Shown here: positions 24,740 to 37,865 of the stretch, in pieces | Position numbering within the stretch: position 1 is the stretch's first letter | Layout: each line of letters starts with the position of its first letter | Origin: Certhia americana | Lineage: Eukaryota; Chordata; Aves; Passeriformes; Certhiidae | Direction: 5' to 3' | NCBI GenBank assembly: GCA_018697195.1 | Contig: CM031858.1 | Location: 76,351,102-76,415,101 of the forward strand | Length of the DNA stretch: 64,000 nt | Notes under the pieces: generated by a model | Told to the model about the DNA's origin: nothing | What the model saw: the letters and a program-made list of their open reading frames with translations, nothing else | Databases searched by the model: none | Translations under genes and position numbers: made by a program

Positions 24740-27439
24740 TTAAAATAATTTTCATCAATAAATATAGGAAGGACCATTTTTATAAACATTGTATATGCAT
24801 TCTTTAGAAAGTACAACCATTCTGACAAACCCTTACAAATATCAGATGTAAAAGTAAAGCAAAAGTCTCTGTATTAAAAAAAAAAAAAATTAAAAAATAA
24901 GAAAAGCCAGAGAAACTTCACAGCAACAAAAGCAGATGTTTGAAATTTGAGCAAACATTCATGAAGAATTCTTACATCAGCACTCAACTAGCCATCTTCT
25001 AGTTTAAGAAACCTGATTTAGTAATATATTTCTGTATTCCAATGTTGAATAACACCAGGAGACATAGTAAATCTATCAGCATTTTATTCAAGGTCACTGT
25101 CTTTTAACATAGTTCTCTAGCAAGTGATCACTGTCTAGATCTACTGACCTGAAAGTAATTTAATTAGAATTTTGTTGCACTATCACAATTTAAAAGAGGA
25201 AAAGGAAAAGAAAGGAGGAACAAATCATCAGGAACATGATAAGAAGAATTGCTGAGCAGAACCCTTCTCTTTCCCAAATGTATGCAAATATGTAGCAAAC
25301 CAATGCACTTAATAATGCTGGAAAGAAGAAAGAATATAATGATAATGACATGGCCTTCAGCTTTTTGTTAATGAGAACATCTATCAACTATCAAAATGAG
25401 AAATATTTCAGTTACCATACAGTGTTATTGATATATTTAAAAAGCAGAATGAGGATGGTAAGGAATAGCTGCATAGAACCTGCTGCTCCCTACAGTGAAT
25501 TGTAATGATGTCAAATGAAGAAAAAACCTTTAGCTCAGGACAGGATGTTTTTTTCAAGTGTATTAATACTATTACCATGAATATCTGAGTTAATTTTACT
25601 GAAGGAATGAAAGTTACCTTTTTTTTTTGACAAGGACTTTTCAGCATAGAACTATATTCAGGCTAAACTTTTATTGCCTTTTTCCTACATTAGCAAAGTG
25701 TTAATGCACTGTGTAAAAAGAGAACCAAATCACATTTAAAATTAAACCTGTACTTAGTTTATTATCACAAAAGTCTACCTTGGGCATAGCCCTTCTTCAG
25801 CAACCCAGCACCTTCTGAAGCATAGATCTTGTTGCATGCATCTACAGAAACCGAGCTACTTAGGAACTGCCCAGTTTATGAAAGGAACTTGCACAGCTAG
25901 ATGGTGCTTATGGTGCTTATGGCTGGGATTTCAAAATTTATGGCAAACGTTGATGAAAGTGCCACAGCTACTACATGCTCACACAAACTGAGCCATGACT
26001 GGGAACTGTCATGTTGTACATCATAATATCCCTGGAAAGCAGAGTACTTTTACAAGTTCTTTTTAGAGAAGGTTTTTAGGTGCCAAAGGTAGAGAACTTA
26101 TTAGAAGAAGGAAAAAAAAAAATACATTGAAACTGAATTCGAACTTTGTTCAAACTGAAATTTGCCAGAAAATGTTTCTGGAAAGCCAGCAAGTGTCTGG
26201 AGACAGAACAATGCATGCAAAAAATCAGCAGGCAACATCATAGAACATCCAGTCCCTAGATTCAAAGGTCAGATATCGAAGTGCTACCTAACTGACTGTG
26301 TGAGAATAGAGGGAATAACATTCAAATTGATTAGAAGTGATTTCAGCAAGGGTAATAAATAATTATAAGCCTCTTTGAAGACACAAAGACAGAAACAGAA
26401 AAATTAGAAGCCATTTCACAAATATTTGAGAAGCCATGACCTCTTCTCGGTCAGGCAGAATATTATGGCTTGCTAGTGAAAAATAGTCAAATCTACCTTG
26501 CTTACATTTCTCACACAAAACAGTCCTCAGCAAAATAAACTGAAATAATGATATTTATTAATGTTCACTGAATTTTGGGTGACAAACTACATTAACATTA
26601 ATGTTAACAAACAACTTTATTTGCCAGCAGACTCAGTTGCTACCTTGAGTGTCACAGAATGAACTAAGTGTTTCACCAGTGTAAGAGTGCTCCAAGGTGC
26701 GATGCTTTAGAGGTTCATTTCACCATAATGCACTGCAGGAAAAGGAAAGGCAAAGTTGTTATTTTAAATGTTTCCATGATGGACCTTCATAGCACATTAC
26801 CATAATAGGGTGACTACTCAAGTCAGATCAAGAATTCCTGAACTATATGGATTAAAGATTGCAAAAAAAAAAAAAAGATAAATTATTTGCAAATATAAGA
26901 GAAGTTTTCATGTTATGTAATCCATATTTAGTGTCTTCCTTGTATAAAAACATGGTAAATACCAGCACATATTTTTTTCTTAGGAGTTTGTTATTGCACT
27001 GACTTTGCACTCAATGCAGAAGCTCACCACTAAAAATGGAAATTTCCTGGGTATAAGAACTCCTTTTTCTGCCAGACTGGCACAGTTGTTTGAAGTACAC
27101 TGAAGTTAAATGACTTTGTAAACTGCCAGCATCTCACTATTATATCTGGAAGCAGAAGTTTGCAAACTCTTCTCAAAGTGATGGTTATTCTACAGTGGAC
27201 TGTAGCAGTAACAAACTGGGCCCATAGAAGCAAACCAGCCTCTGGCAGTATGGAAGGGAATGACAAAACCTCACTCCGAAGTTGAAAATTTCCTTGTTTC
27301 GCACTACCAAAATAATAATAATCTTAAAAAAAAAGAAATTAAAATACTTAAAGAGAAAGACTTCTGTACTTCAGTTGAGATTTACTTTGATAACCATCTG
27401 GTAACATCTTTAAAACAACAGACAACAGTTCTGAGATTT
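24740..27439. other. AT-rich intergenic DNA
   Basis: Unique sequence with short homopolymer A-runs (24875-24888, 26111-26121, 26863-26876). No gene, RNA gene or transposon is recognised. Confidence 0.5.
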
Positions 27440-27461
27440 GGGGGTGGGGGTGGGGGGTGGG
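27440..27461 (+). other. G-quadruplex motif
   Basis: Four guanine runs of 5, 5, 6 and 3 bases are separated by single thymines. This is a textbook intramolecular quadruplex sequence with one-base loops, expected to be very stable. It lies about 70 bp upstream of the first LTR of the 27.5-30.4 kb cluster. It could equally be a degenerate GGGGGT microsatellite. Confidence 0.85.
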
Positions 27462-27529
27462 TGTTGAGAATGCGTTGTAAGAAATAGAGCTCACATAATC
27501 TCATAATCTCCCTTTTTATTTCCCCTAAC

Positions 27530-27880
27530 TGTTGTGGCCTGTATTTATTTCACTTAACTAGTTTATTGTTAAAGTTTTAATCTCAAGGGTTTGTTCTTAT
27601 GTTCCCTCATGTTCTCACTGAGTTGGTTTATTCCTGAAGTTGTATCCTCCCCTAAGTTACCTTGTATGGCATTTCCCCACCCCTTGTTCCATCTCCTTCC
27701 CTGTCAATCACTGTTACCCTGCCCCTTGCTCTGGCACCTTCATGTCACTCCAACCCTGAACCAACCCTTTGAGTGTACCTCCCTGTCCTGGGTTGGCTCT
27801 AATTGGACAATTTTGTAATATTGACGCCTGATTAGACCAATGAAAAGATTTACCTGTTGTAAATACACATCTTGTAGTGG
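27530..27880 (+). mobile_element. ERVK-type LTR, U3 part, related to the provirus LTR
   Basis: It begins TGTTGTGGCCTGTATTTATTT, matching the U3 start of the provirus 3' LTR (minus strand from 38195: TGTTGTGGTGTGTATTTATTT) at 19 of 21 bases. Further collinear similarity includes gttgtatcctcc and ccctgtcaatca...gttaccctgccccttg. It runs in the opposite orientation to the provirus. Beyond about 27880 the similarity stops, so this is probably a truncated LTR; no TSD could be assigned. Confidence 0.65.
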
Positions 27881-28541
27881 TGTGATTTCATGGTTTACCA
27901 GGGAAACCTGGTTCGTCCCCTAAAGATGCCCCCTTTCCTTTCCCACCCTGACCTCTGCTGAGCCTGTCTATCAATCCTGGAATTCCAGAAGGGTATCGAG
28001 TGATTGGTAATTTCAAAAGATGCCCTCCACCCCTTAGGGGGCATTGGGCTTTCCAGGTGTCCTTGGTCCCTTGAGTCCTCCCTTCCCGTACTGGTTGGTG
28101 GCTTCTCCTCCCTTCCCGCCTCCTCCTTCCCCAGGTAAAAGGACAGGGACCATGTGGTCATGTTCAGTAGATCCAGAGTTACAATGAGCAACATGCAGTT
28201 ACAGGAGCTACTGTAGCCTGTTACAGAGTTTGGATACAGTTCTGATAGATTCTGTTAGAGGACTTGCTAAAATCAGAGGCATGTGTGCCGAAATAAAAGC
28301 CTTGGATTGAACCCTGTATCAGAATCTGACTTCTTCCTTCACCACCTCCTTAAAAGCTTCTCCGTCAAAGAGAAACCTAAGAGTTCCGACAGGTCTGGAC
28401 TTGCCTGCAGCACCCAGCTAGCCAAAGGTGTCTCTGTGGTAAAACACCACAGCTGCCGCTATTTGGCTCAGCAGCAGGGCCAGGAAAACCAGGGCTCGAT
28501 CCCATTTGTGATATTGGAAACCCCAATAATAGCTTAAGACA
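27881..28541 (+). mobile_element. LTR-like segment with poly(A) signal
   Basis: This segment starts tgtgatttcatggtttaccaggg and ends cttaagaca before an A-run. It contains AATAAA at 28294-28299 followed by about 240 bp, a spacing like the R-U5 of the nearby ERVK LTRs. It may be a second LTR or the downstream half of a composite with 27530-27880. No clear flanking duplication was found, so the limits are inferred. Confidence 0.5.
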
Positions 28542-29060
28542 AAAAAAAAACCTAATGGGAATAGTGCTCTTGGTTTCTTGGCCTTGGAGGTGGTGGTGGG
28601 TCCGAATCTGGGGCTCGGCCCGGCTCAGCCCGTGGCCCAGCTGGTTTTTTCCCCGTCTCCAGAGGAGTGCAGAGCCTGCCAGACTATGCCAGAGACTGGA
28701 GCAGCTTAAGAGAGTGTGGCCCTTGGGCCAGGAGCAGCCCTGCAGCCGCTGCCATTGCAGACCGGGAGCGGCCACGGGGCCGGGATCGGAGGGACCGGGA
28801 CGAACTCACACGGACACCTCGGCATGGCTGGGAATGAACTTTGTGTGCTCAGCTGCATTGAGCTACAGACAGAAGAATAAAAGCATTGTCAACAGTTTTT
28901 TTTTTTCCCTGTTTTCATCACCTCAGCAGAGTTGGGCTGGCTCGCACGATGCCAGCAGTGACCACATGGTCAGCAGGGAAGCACGGTGAGCCATGTTCCC
29001 GAAGCAGAACTTGGACCAGATCAGCTTTTCGGCATTGCAAGAATTTTTTACTTTATAGAA
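28542..29060 (+). repeat. GC-rich LTR-like or leader-like repeat with poly(A) signal
   Basis: This is one of the most GC-rich parts of the window (for example gaccgggagcggccacggggccgggatcggagggaccggg near 28760). AATAAA at 28876-28881 is followed by a T-run and by gttttcatcacctcagcagag. The layout (GC-rich body, poly(A) signal, short tail) and the LTR neighbours suggest a retroviral LTR or leader fragment, but I cannot assign a family. The 144-codon frame across it (28555-28989) is rich in Trp, Arg and Pro from base composition and has no recognisable domain. Confidence 0.4.
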
Positions 29061-29972
29061 CTGTTTCAGTTAATGGTAAATCTTGAGAACAAATGACTTT
29101 ATGAATACCATTTCTCTCCTAAATTGGGAAAAGGAAAAATGGTGAACATATAGAGATAATAACATGGGACTCTGAGGTCAGTAAAGAAAGAGTTAATTCT
29201 AGATAGAAGGGATTGAAGAGATGTTTTAAGCTTGACTTAAAATCCTGTAAAGCTATGGTAAAGATATATTTGACTTTGTTTTTGTTATCCTTCTAACTCA
29301 TAGAAAAGTATTGGGAGGATGTAGTATTCTGGAATGGTTGTGGGCGAGGCACCAGTAGTTGGAGCAGAAGTAGTTGAAGCAGATGCATGTTGCTGTAGAT
29401 TCAGTGAGAAAGTTGAACATAAAGAAATGAGAAACTTTGCCCTAAAGATAGTAGTAGAAAACCTCTAGTCCCAGAGATGGACAAAGAGAATTTTTGCTCT
29501 ATACTAGAACAGCTCATCCTTAAAATGACACCCCAATAAATTGAAATGGCCTATGAAAGCAGCTGTGAGAAAAACTGCAAGACATAGGAAGGACTTTCAC
29601 ACTGCAAACAGCTTTCTTCTTATATCCCAGGTGGCAGATTTGCTTTGTGACATTAAAACCATGAGAGAACTGTTTTCTTATAAAGAAGTCTCCATAGTAT
29701 GGCAAGAAAAACTCTTCTCCCTAAGTGAACTGAAGAAACTATTTCAGAGGTAGGAAACTGACTAAAAGTCCCAAGTTTTGTCTCTACATTGTCAGTAGAA
29801 AATAATATTGTAGAGAAGGAGGAAAAAGGTGTCCTGAAGGATTTATTCTGATTTTTCTTACTATGTTCCTTTTAACTCTGTTAATAAAGTTTTCTTTATT
29901 CCCTTTCAAGTTTAAACATGTTTTGCTTTTTTTCCTAATCCTATCACACAGCAAAAAATAAACCCACCACAC
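29061..29972 (+). mobile_element. LTR-like segment ending in CCACCACA
   Basis: The right part reads ctctgttaataaagttttctttattcc, with AATAAA at 29883-29888, then tcctaatcctatcacacagc and a CA-type end near 29972. This arrangement resembles an avian LTR I know only from memory. The start cannot be placed, and no TSD was found. Confidence 0.45.
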
Positions 29973-29978
29973 TCCCCC

Positions 29979-30413
29979 TGGGCTTTCCTGGGTGTTTCCT
30001 AAACCTCAATGCCCCATTGGACCATGTGATTGCCCTCTGCTCCCACTTGCCCCAGGTGGCCCCAAAGAAATGCTGTAACCCCTTCACTCTGCCCCTGCTG
30101 ATCCCTCACTGGATTGTGTTTGGTACCCACCCCTTGCTCTGGTGCTGTATAAAATCCTGAGCACAGCAGTGCTTGGGGCTCCTTGGTTCCTGACCCCTTC
30201 AAAGTGAATAAACCTCCTGTTGGAACCTCAGAACTGAAGAGCCTCCTCCTTCTCCTTTCCCCACCCCCTGACTGCAGTGAGAACCCTTCCACTGCAGAGC
30301 AAGTGGCTCTAAAGGTTCAGCTGTCAGCACAAATCCCATGCAGCAGTTGTTCCCCAAACCTGGTGCAGCGCCGGGGTTCTTCCAGCTAGCCCAGGCTCTG
30401 GTGGGCTGTGTCA
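29979..30413 (+). mobile_element. ERVK-type LTR (5' part missing)
   Basis: A TATA box (gtgctgtataaaatcc, near 30142), AATAAA at 30207-30212 and about 200 bp of R-U5 ending ctgtgtca at 30413 define the LTR. It resembles the provirus 3' LTR in sequence order: cctcaatgccccattgg-accatgtga in U3 and ccaaacctggtgcagc...ctctggtgggctgtgtca in U5 correspond to matching segments there. It is therefore a relative of that family in the opposite orientation. The U3 start is not clear, and the right flank tgtaac has no partner on the left. Confidence 0.68.
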
Positions 30414-33400
30414 TGTAACCATGCATGACTTTAGCATATTTAAAACTTAAAACTGTTACATGTGACAGCTATCTCCAGAATCTGTGCTGAATGCTTACAC
30501 AGGACTGTCATGTGTTCATGTATTACCCAGGTAATTTAGATCAATTCTCTCAGTAATCCAACTGCATATAAAGAGGGAAAATGGGAGGGAATAATTAATT
30601 ATTTCAGATACCCTCTTCTTAAAGGGACAATATTTCATACCAAAATAGACATGTTTTATCTATTTTTTTTCCAAAAATAGAACAACACTGAAGCTCTACT
30701 TGTCTGAGAGAAGTCCTACTTTTCTGAATTCAGCATTTACTTAGGTTTCTAAGCCTCAGGATTTTTAGCCCTTGTACCTCTAAGATGTTCCCCTAATGTT
30801 CTTTATCTCCTAGTTTTCAAAAGCACTCTTACATTCTGCAAATTTACATACTTTGATACTTTTATCTTTATCAATAGCTGAAGACTGTTTCTCTTTTTTC
30901 CTCCCCATTCATAGCAATGGCACAGCTTCTTTCCCCCCTCAACATTCAAACCACTTCTCTCTTTACTCCATATTTCCTTCTCAACTCCTGGGTATCAGCA
31001 TTAAGTGCAGGATGGAATTGTATTGAACACTTTGGAACCATCTCTGGGTGTCTAGGGGAGGAAAAATTTGATCCTGAAATCTTTCCTGAGGTATTAGAAA
31101 ATCAAGCTGCAGATTACAATACAAAAAAAAAAAAAAAATTGTCATAGATTTTGAAGCATGGGAATCCATCCAGCATAAGTGTCTTCTAAACTTATCATCA
31201 TCACATCAGTTTTTTAGCAAAGCAGAATCCTCCACATTGTGTATAAGCAGATGATTTTCCCCTACATCTAATTTAAGAGTACCCTTGAATGAACAGGGAA
31301 TTTTCTCAAAAACAATAGACTGGAAACACTTATTCAACTGTGTGTACTATGTAATGGATATAAGAGGCAACCGAGTATTTAATTTTACCATCTTATATTT
31401 TACTCTTAATAATTTGCTAATCTTAGAAATGTCTCTCTAGCTAGAGTCAGATTTCCCTTGTTTAGGCAAGACACACATACAGAATTTAAATTTGAGCAGA
31501 ATTTAAATTTGTACTATCCATATTATGTAAATATGCAGACTACAAGTAATTCTTAATGGAATTATACTACTACCATTTATATGTACACATTTCAATTTTA
31601 GGGATATCAGCTAAATGGGAAATTCAAAGCCTACTGCTCTCTTGGCTCCTCCTGTTTGTTCTTCCACATGAAATTTAAACCTGTCATTTCTTGCAATGCT
31701 CTATTTTTCCCAGTATTTCACAGATATTAGCTGAAAGCTCATATAGACTTCTGAAGTGTTCATATTACTGTTTGATTGAAAGAATTTCCCTGGTTCTTCC
31801 AGCTATCCATGTTTTTCCAGTGCACATAAACAAAGTAAAATATTTTTTAAAAGTTTGTGTCACATTAGCTGAAATGTTAATATAATGTAAAAGGCAGACA
31901 CCTACGCTAACTCAGCAAATGGAGTGCTATCAAATCTCCAGTCTTGAGTTTTTACTACTCATTAAACACCATGAAACAAAGAAGTGCAAAGACCCTACAA
32001 AATCACTGTCAAAGGAATACATAGATAAAAGTTTTGGTTGATTGTTTTTTCTTAAACAGAGGAAGTAAATAAAACCCACAAGAAGGTCAAGTCTTTAATT
32101 ATTTTCAAGATTGTAGAGACAGAAAGTGGAATGAAGATAGTCCCATTTTTATGTCTAGTCATGGTAAAGTTTTGCTGTAGATTACACTGTATTGAAACAC
32201 TATATGGACATATAATCTGTATATGAATATATAGATTCGTGTCATCTGTGGATCTGCTAATAAATTATTCCATCTACACCATTACTAAACCAAATCAAAT
32301 CTGTTATTGCTAAATACACTGCACCTGTATTAAGAGGGTACTTCAATTACACACTTTTAAAACAAGTAATTGGACATTCTCCACTTTGGAATGCTATTTC
32401 AATTTAGTTTCAATAATTTTAAACATCTTAGTTTAGTTTTACTGCATAACATATTCCTGTTTAAACCATCTTCTCTAGGGCCAGACACAGAAAAATATTC
32501 TGAAAACTTTCCTAATAGTCTGTAGTTTATCATCTTAGGCGAGTTTCTGCATAGAAAAACATTTGTTATTTCTAGACTAAAATACACTGTTGAAAACTGC
32601 TGCTCTATCCTATGTGGAGATATTGCTTAAACTAGGTCTAGAGTAGGGGTATCTGCTCTTTACTGCTTGCCATGCCATGCATCTTTTAGTGACATTTACA
32701 AAACTGTGTGAAAGGTAAGATTTTAAGAAATTTTTATCCATATACATCAGGATTATTTTATAATAAACAAAATAACAATTTTCAAACCCACCTTAAGGAT
32801 ACTTCCAAGATGCCTCAGCTACTGAAATGAGCTGACTTAAATTTACATTTTGAGACTTTCAGTTATATAAACAAAACTCAGGTTTGAAGCATATTCTATA
32901 ATTAATACTTCTAGTTGTAAGTTAATTTATGTATAAAAGAAAAAGCATCATTTCATGTATGCAAATATAAAAATCAATGTTATAGATATCACAGTTAAAT
33001 CTAAGATTTTAACACCCATAATTGTTTTCTGTCATCCTACCAATTTCTACATATTTTCTACTATATTTCCTACTTTTCATTTTGTGCTAATCTTGTACTC
33101 CATCCTTGCCACTTTTACTGCACACAGTGACAAGATTCTTGTTTGTGGGGAGTGACAGTGAAAGAGGTTTGTTTTTTTTTTTTTTTTTCTGAGCTAAAAA
33201 AAAAGGATATTTGTATAGGTGGAAGTGGGGATATTGGAGCAAGAGCTTGAACCACACAAGGGATGCCAAATCCTCTTCTGAAAAAGATAAGCTTCCTGCC
33301 AACCCTGTAAAATTGTGTTCAATATAAGCCTCTGAAATATGTGGTATGATATTCTCAGCAGGATATCACACATTAGTTGCAAAGTTCTCAAGATCTCAAA

Positions 33401-36400
33401 AGGTGGAAACTATACAGAGTATGCTCTGTCCCTTTGCAGCTCCTATCTGAAATTTTGCAGCTTGGGGAGCATCCCCCCTGAATAAAATGAGTGTTCTTTC
33501 TCCAGCACAGCATGATAACTTTGAAATTTCAGGTATAATTTACCTGGGAAGGCTATTCCAAATTCTTTAAATGCAGGCCCATAAACAAGAACTAAGATAG
33601 GTGTCTTAAATGAGATAAGTGAGATCAAGACTGATACAGAGAAACATGAAAAAATATATTTAAAAAACAAAAAAACAAACAAAACCAAACAAGCAAAAAA
33701 ACCCCAAAAACCCAAAAAACCCAAAGGTTGGAAATTCCTTTACGTGAGAAGGTAGCTGTTATGAGTTAGGGGGAAAATGAACATTGGGTAGACAAGATGT
33801 AAAGATTAATGGGCAGAAGGCTTTTCCACAGCAGAGTATATGCTCATTAAGACATCAAGTCTAGAAACTTGCCTCTTGAAGCCTTGGCACACTTCCTTGG
33901 TCACTAAAACTCTGTGAAATCCACTGGAGAAATAACTTATAATTTTGTATGTGATCCTGCTCAGACATTAAGGCTCTGGCCCACTACAGTGGATGACAAA
34001 AGAATTCAGTCCAGAATTACAGATTTTATATTTTAATACAGAAAATTACCTTTAAAGTCCATCCACTGAACAAACTAATGGCAAATATTGCTAAATGGTT
34101 ACCAAGTACCTGACAAATGCTTTCAGTGCACTGCTACAGAGTAATTGCTGGGTGCTAGCAGAGACAACAGACCCTTTCCCATGATTTTTGCCTAATGGGT
34201 TTAAAACTTTCCACATTATGGGGGGTTTGGTACATAAGAGGTCCTTCAATAACCTTTGAAATAATGGCAAGTACTACCATGAGTGAGAGTTAGATCCTCT
34301 TCAGAGGTAAACTTGGAAGGGTGAAATGAAAAGCAGAAAAATCAGTGAAATTTTCAATAGCAATCTGTAATTTTCCAGACTGAAAGTACTTAAAATAAAT
34401 TGTCAGTCCTAGCTGACACTTCGATGGTGTGACGGCATAGAAATGAGCACCAGATTACCCACAGTTAAAATTATTACAATTAAGGGAGAGCAAACTAAAA
34501 TATCATTATCAGGACAAACGAGACCCAGTCCTGGATCAAATGCAAGTTGAGGTCAGTCTTAAAACTTATGCTGTAAACAAAAAATTGCATACATGATTAC
34601 ATAAGTACATCTAGCTAGCTATTTATCTATGTCCCTATTCCACCTAGAGCCCATCAATGAGATGACAAAATCCTTGATTTCTTCATTAGGATACATGATT
34701 GGCAGACACTTTTGTAACAGCTGTGGAGGCTTTAAACAAATGGATAAATTATAGATAGAGCCATAGAAATTTTTAATTCTTGAAAAATATATACCTAAAT
34801 AGGTGGATAAATGCTGAGATGCCACATACTGAAAGCTTACCCAGGAAAGAGTTTTATATTGCTTATAAATGTTGTACAACAATGTGTATTTGAATCATCA
34901 CATAACTTTTGCCACAGGGAATTTTCCTTGGTACTTTGAGTGTCCAACACAGCAATTTCAGTACTTTTCCTTTAACACAGTTTTCTGTGGATGGTACTAC
35001 TATACGCATGAAAACATTAAGAGTCCTGAAAAAATATTTTTTATTAGAAAAAAATGCCTTTATTTCTTTTCCTTCAGTAAGAAGGCAAAACATAAATTTT
35101 GATGAAATACCTATTCAGAATGAATGCTAATTATCTTAAGTCATATAGCTGGTATTCCCTTGCACTTTATGCATTCAAAAAGGTGAAATTTTCAGTCCAT
35201 TTGAATTCTGTACTCAAAGATACAGCTTGCTAAATATTGTTTCTCATACCAGTGGCATTTTGTGGACTTTGAAGCTGCTTTTTGAAAGACACTCCTTTCC
35301 AATTAAACAGAAGATCAAGGACAAAAAAGGATAGGTGTAGATCACTGTACTAGAAAGTGAAATGTAAATCTGCTTCTAATATTGACTATGAAGTGAGAGG
35401 AAAATGTGGAAGCAGATGAAGCTCTTTATAAATACTATGGTTGTCTTTCAATACGCTAAGAAAACTTAGAAATTCATGAAATGCTACAGCTGAAACTTAT
35501 CATTCTAAAATTTTGAAAATTAAATTTTTAAATTTTTTATTTGAATTAAGCTATTGGAGTAGAATTCTCTTATTTAAAATCCCTGACTTATACCATGTAA
35601 GTAACTATGTATAAAAAGTAAAGTAGTAAAACGTCAAAGTAAAACGTATTGAAGAGTACTCAGAAATTTTTTTTATCCCTCACATACTCTTTTCCTTTAG
35701 AGCTGCAAAACCTCTGATCTGCTCAGTTCTGGTTTTAGTGTGCACAATTTTAATCTGCAGTAGTGTATGCTCAAAATTTCTACTTATAGTTAGAAAAACA
35801 TAACTAATTCACCTTTCCTTTTATTGTAGAAAGACAGAAAAATCTGAGGTCGGGGAAAGATTTTTTCATTTTACCTTCCTGCTGAACGTGCAATAGCCTA
35901 CCTCTAACTCCTGTTTGTAAAACTATCTTTTCCAAATATTTTCTTCTGTATGTCTTTCCATCAAAGAGAAAATAACTTTACAGATAAAACACCAAGAACC
36001 CTCCCATCCCCAAAACCAAACCACAGAACTCATAATTAGAGAACAAGCTTGATGTCTTTTTTTGTAATATCTTTGCATGTTGCTTATGCCTTGATAGTTT
36101 GTGATACTGACGAAATTGTATATTAAACTGGCATAGTCCATGTGGGATAATAGATTACTTGGCATCTGCAATTAAAAGTATAAGGGGAGGAGAGGACAGA
36201 ATACAGATCTACAGCTTCAATTAATTTTTGTTTGCTATTCAACTGAAGGAAATCTGATATCATCATTTCTGGCTCCCCAAAGTAAAGGTGCACAACTTGA
36301 AAGAGAGCAAAAGTTCCCCTTTTGTTCTTATGTGGCTTACAAAGTGAATGGTATTATCAGTCTTAATCAATGGCTAGAAATTCTTCACCTTATAACTGCT

Positions 36401-37532
36401 TATAGTTTTTGTAACCATGCTGAATGATTTTACTTCAATGGACAACAATATTGTAATAGGCTTGCATGTTTCCAGGATTTTGAAACACTAGGAATGCCGA
36501 TTCTAATAGATGAATACTTTTAGTTTAAATGGCTGATATTTTTTATCAGGTTAAAAAAAAAAAAAAAAATGCTCAGAGGAAAAATTAGTTTGCGATGTTA
36601 TGTTGTGTGCCTCAAAGTCAAATGCACACACATGCTCTGGCCAGGAAGCTTTGTTTTGTATAAAAAACATACTGCAAAAACAGCTACTTCCCCTAGCTGC
36701 TGGATTTTTTACATAGACAAGAATTTGGAAGTCATGTGGCAGGAGTGTGACTGTTTTCTGAACTTCTGCTTAGATTTTGGCTAACATACAGCTTGTGCTA
36801 AGGGCTGAGGTAAGTTGGGAGCACCACTAGGTCAAAGTGGGGGCAACACATAGTTGGGACCGTGGCCAGGAAGGGCAAAAAGTCGTCATGCAGTCAGTAA
36901 CACCTGTGCTTGCTGTCTCCAACAGCTATTATCCTGTGTTTTCTGACAGTTTCTTCAGAATCTGCTAACCTAAGGAAAAAGTATAGACCAAACTTCCAAG
37001 CTGGAAAGTATATCAGCTTACCCAAAAGAGTTTTTGAAGCAGATCCAGCAGCAGCTTGAATGCTGGTGTTTTGTACTTCCCAGTATGTTACAGGGAACAC
37101 CCACACCATGATGGGAGAGGAAGGATGAACACCCTTACCATCAGCTTGGTAGCTATTTTGTTCATAGGTACACAAGCTGCTGATTAGAGGATATCTATAT
37201 TAGAAACATCATTAATCATGATGAATCATTAAATTCAGGTATCAGACAATTCTGTACAAAGGGAGTTGAGCCCTTAGATGTTGTATTTGTTCTCTTTGCA
37301 AGTGAGCTCAAAAAATGAACACACAGAATACATTGTCCTAGGAAGTTGAGAGATCCAAATGGACCATGATACCATTGACTATTACTTATGATCAGCTGCA
37401 ACTAACTGGAGTTAATTACCTTAAAAAAAAAAAAAAAAACCAAAAAAACCTAAACAACAATTCAGCTGAAAAGGTAAAGAGCAACACTTTGCAACACATA
37501 TTCAAGGGTGTTGCAATTTGATTGGAAACCAT
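30414..37532. other. Unique AT-rich intergenic block, 7.1 kb
   Basis: No gene or transposon is recognised. It contains homopolymers (A16 at 31123-31138, T17 at 33172-33188, A17 at 36553-36569, A17 at 37423-37439), a short tandem duplication of agaatttaaatttg at 31480-31513, and an A/C-rich tract at 33661-33726. Confidence 0.5.
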
Positions 37533-37741
37533 TGTTGCAGTGCCAGAGAAAATTCCTGGCCAGCACTTATCCAGATCGCACCAAGTTTGGCTGCTCCCTT
37601 CCCAGGATGGGTCTGGGTAGCAGTAGAGCAGAGGCTGCCAAGCTACCCTGCAGCAAGGCTGCTCTCAACAGCACCAGGTCTCTAGGCATTGAGGGTTGGG
37701 ACAAACATTAGAGAGGGGTCTTCCATGTGGTCCCCAAAAGG

Positions 37742-37747
37742 TTTATT
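37742..37747 (-). terminator. Provirus LTR poly(A) signal AATAAA
   Basis: The minus strand reads gagaaataaacc, with a GT-rich stretch downstream (ttggggaccacatgg...atgtttgtccc). Confidence 0.75.
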
Positions 37748-37859
37748 TCTCAGGACACAGACCAAAGGTGCACAGGGGTCTTTGTACAGGAGTGGTTTTA
37801 AGGGCGGATAAAAACTTTCAACCAATAGGGGAAGGAGTGGGGAGGAGTACAAGGCAGGG

Positions 37860-37865
37860 TTTATA
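37860..37865 (-). promoter_or_regulatory. TATA box candidate of the provirus LTR
   Basis: The minus strand reads tattataaaccctgcc. Transcription would then begin about 30 bp downstream, near 37830, placing the poly(A) signal within R. Position and sequence are the only evidence. Confidence 0.5.

Noticed and set aside
28555..28989. 144-codon open frame
   Set aside because: It lies in a GC-rich LTR-like segment with an AATAAA inside it; the protein has no domain and is explained by composition.
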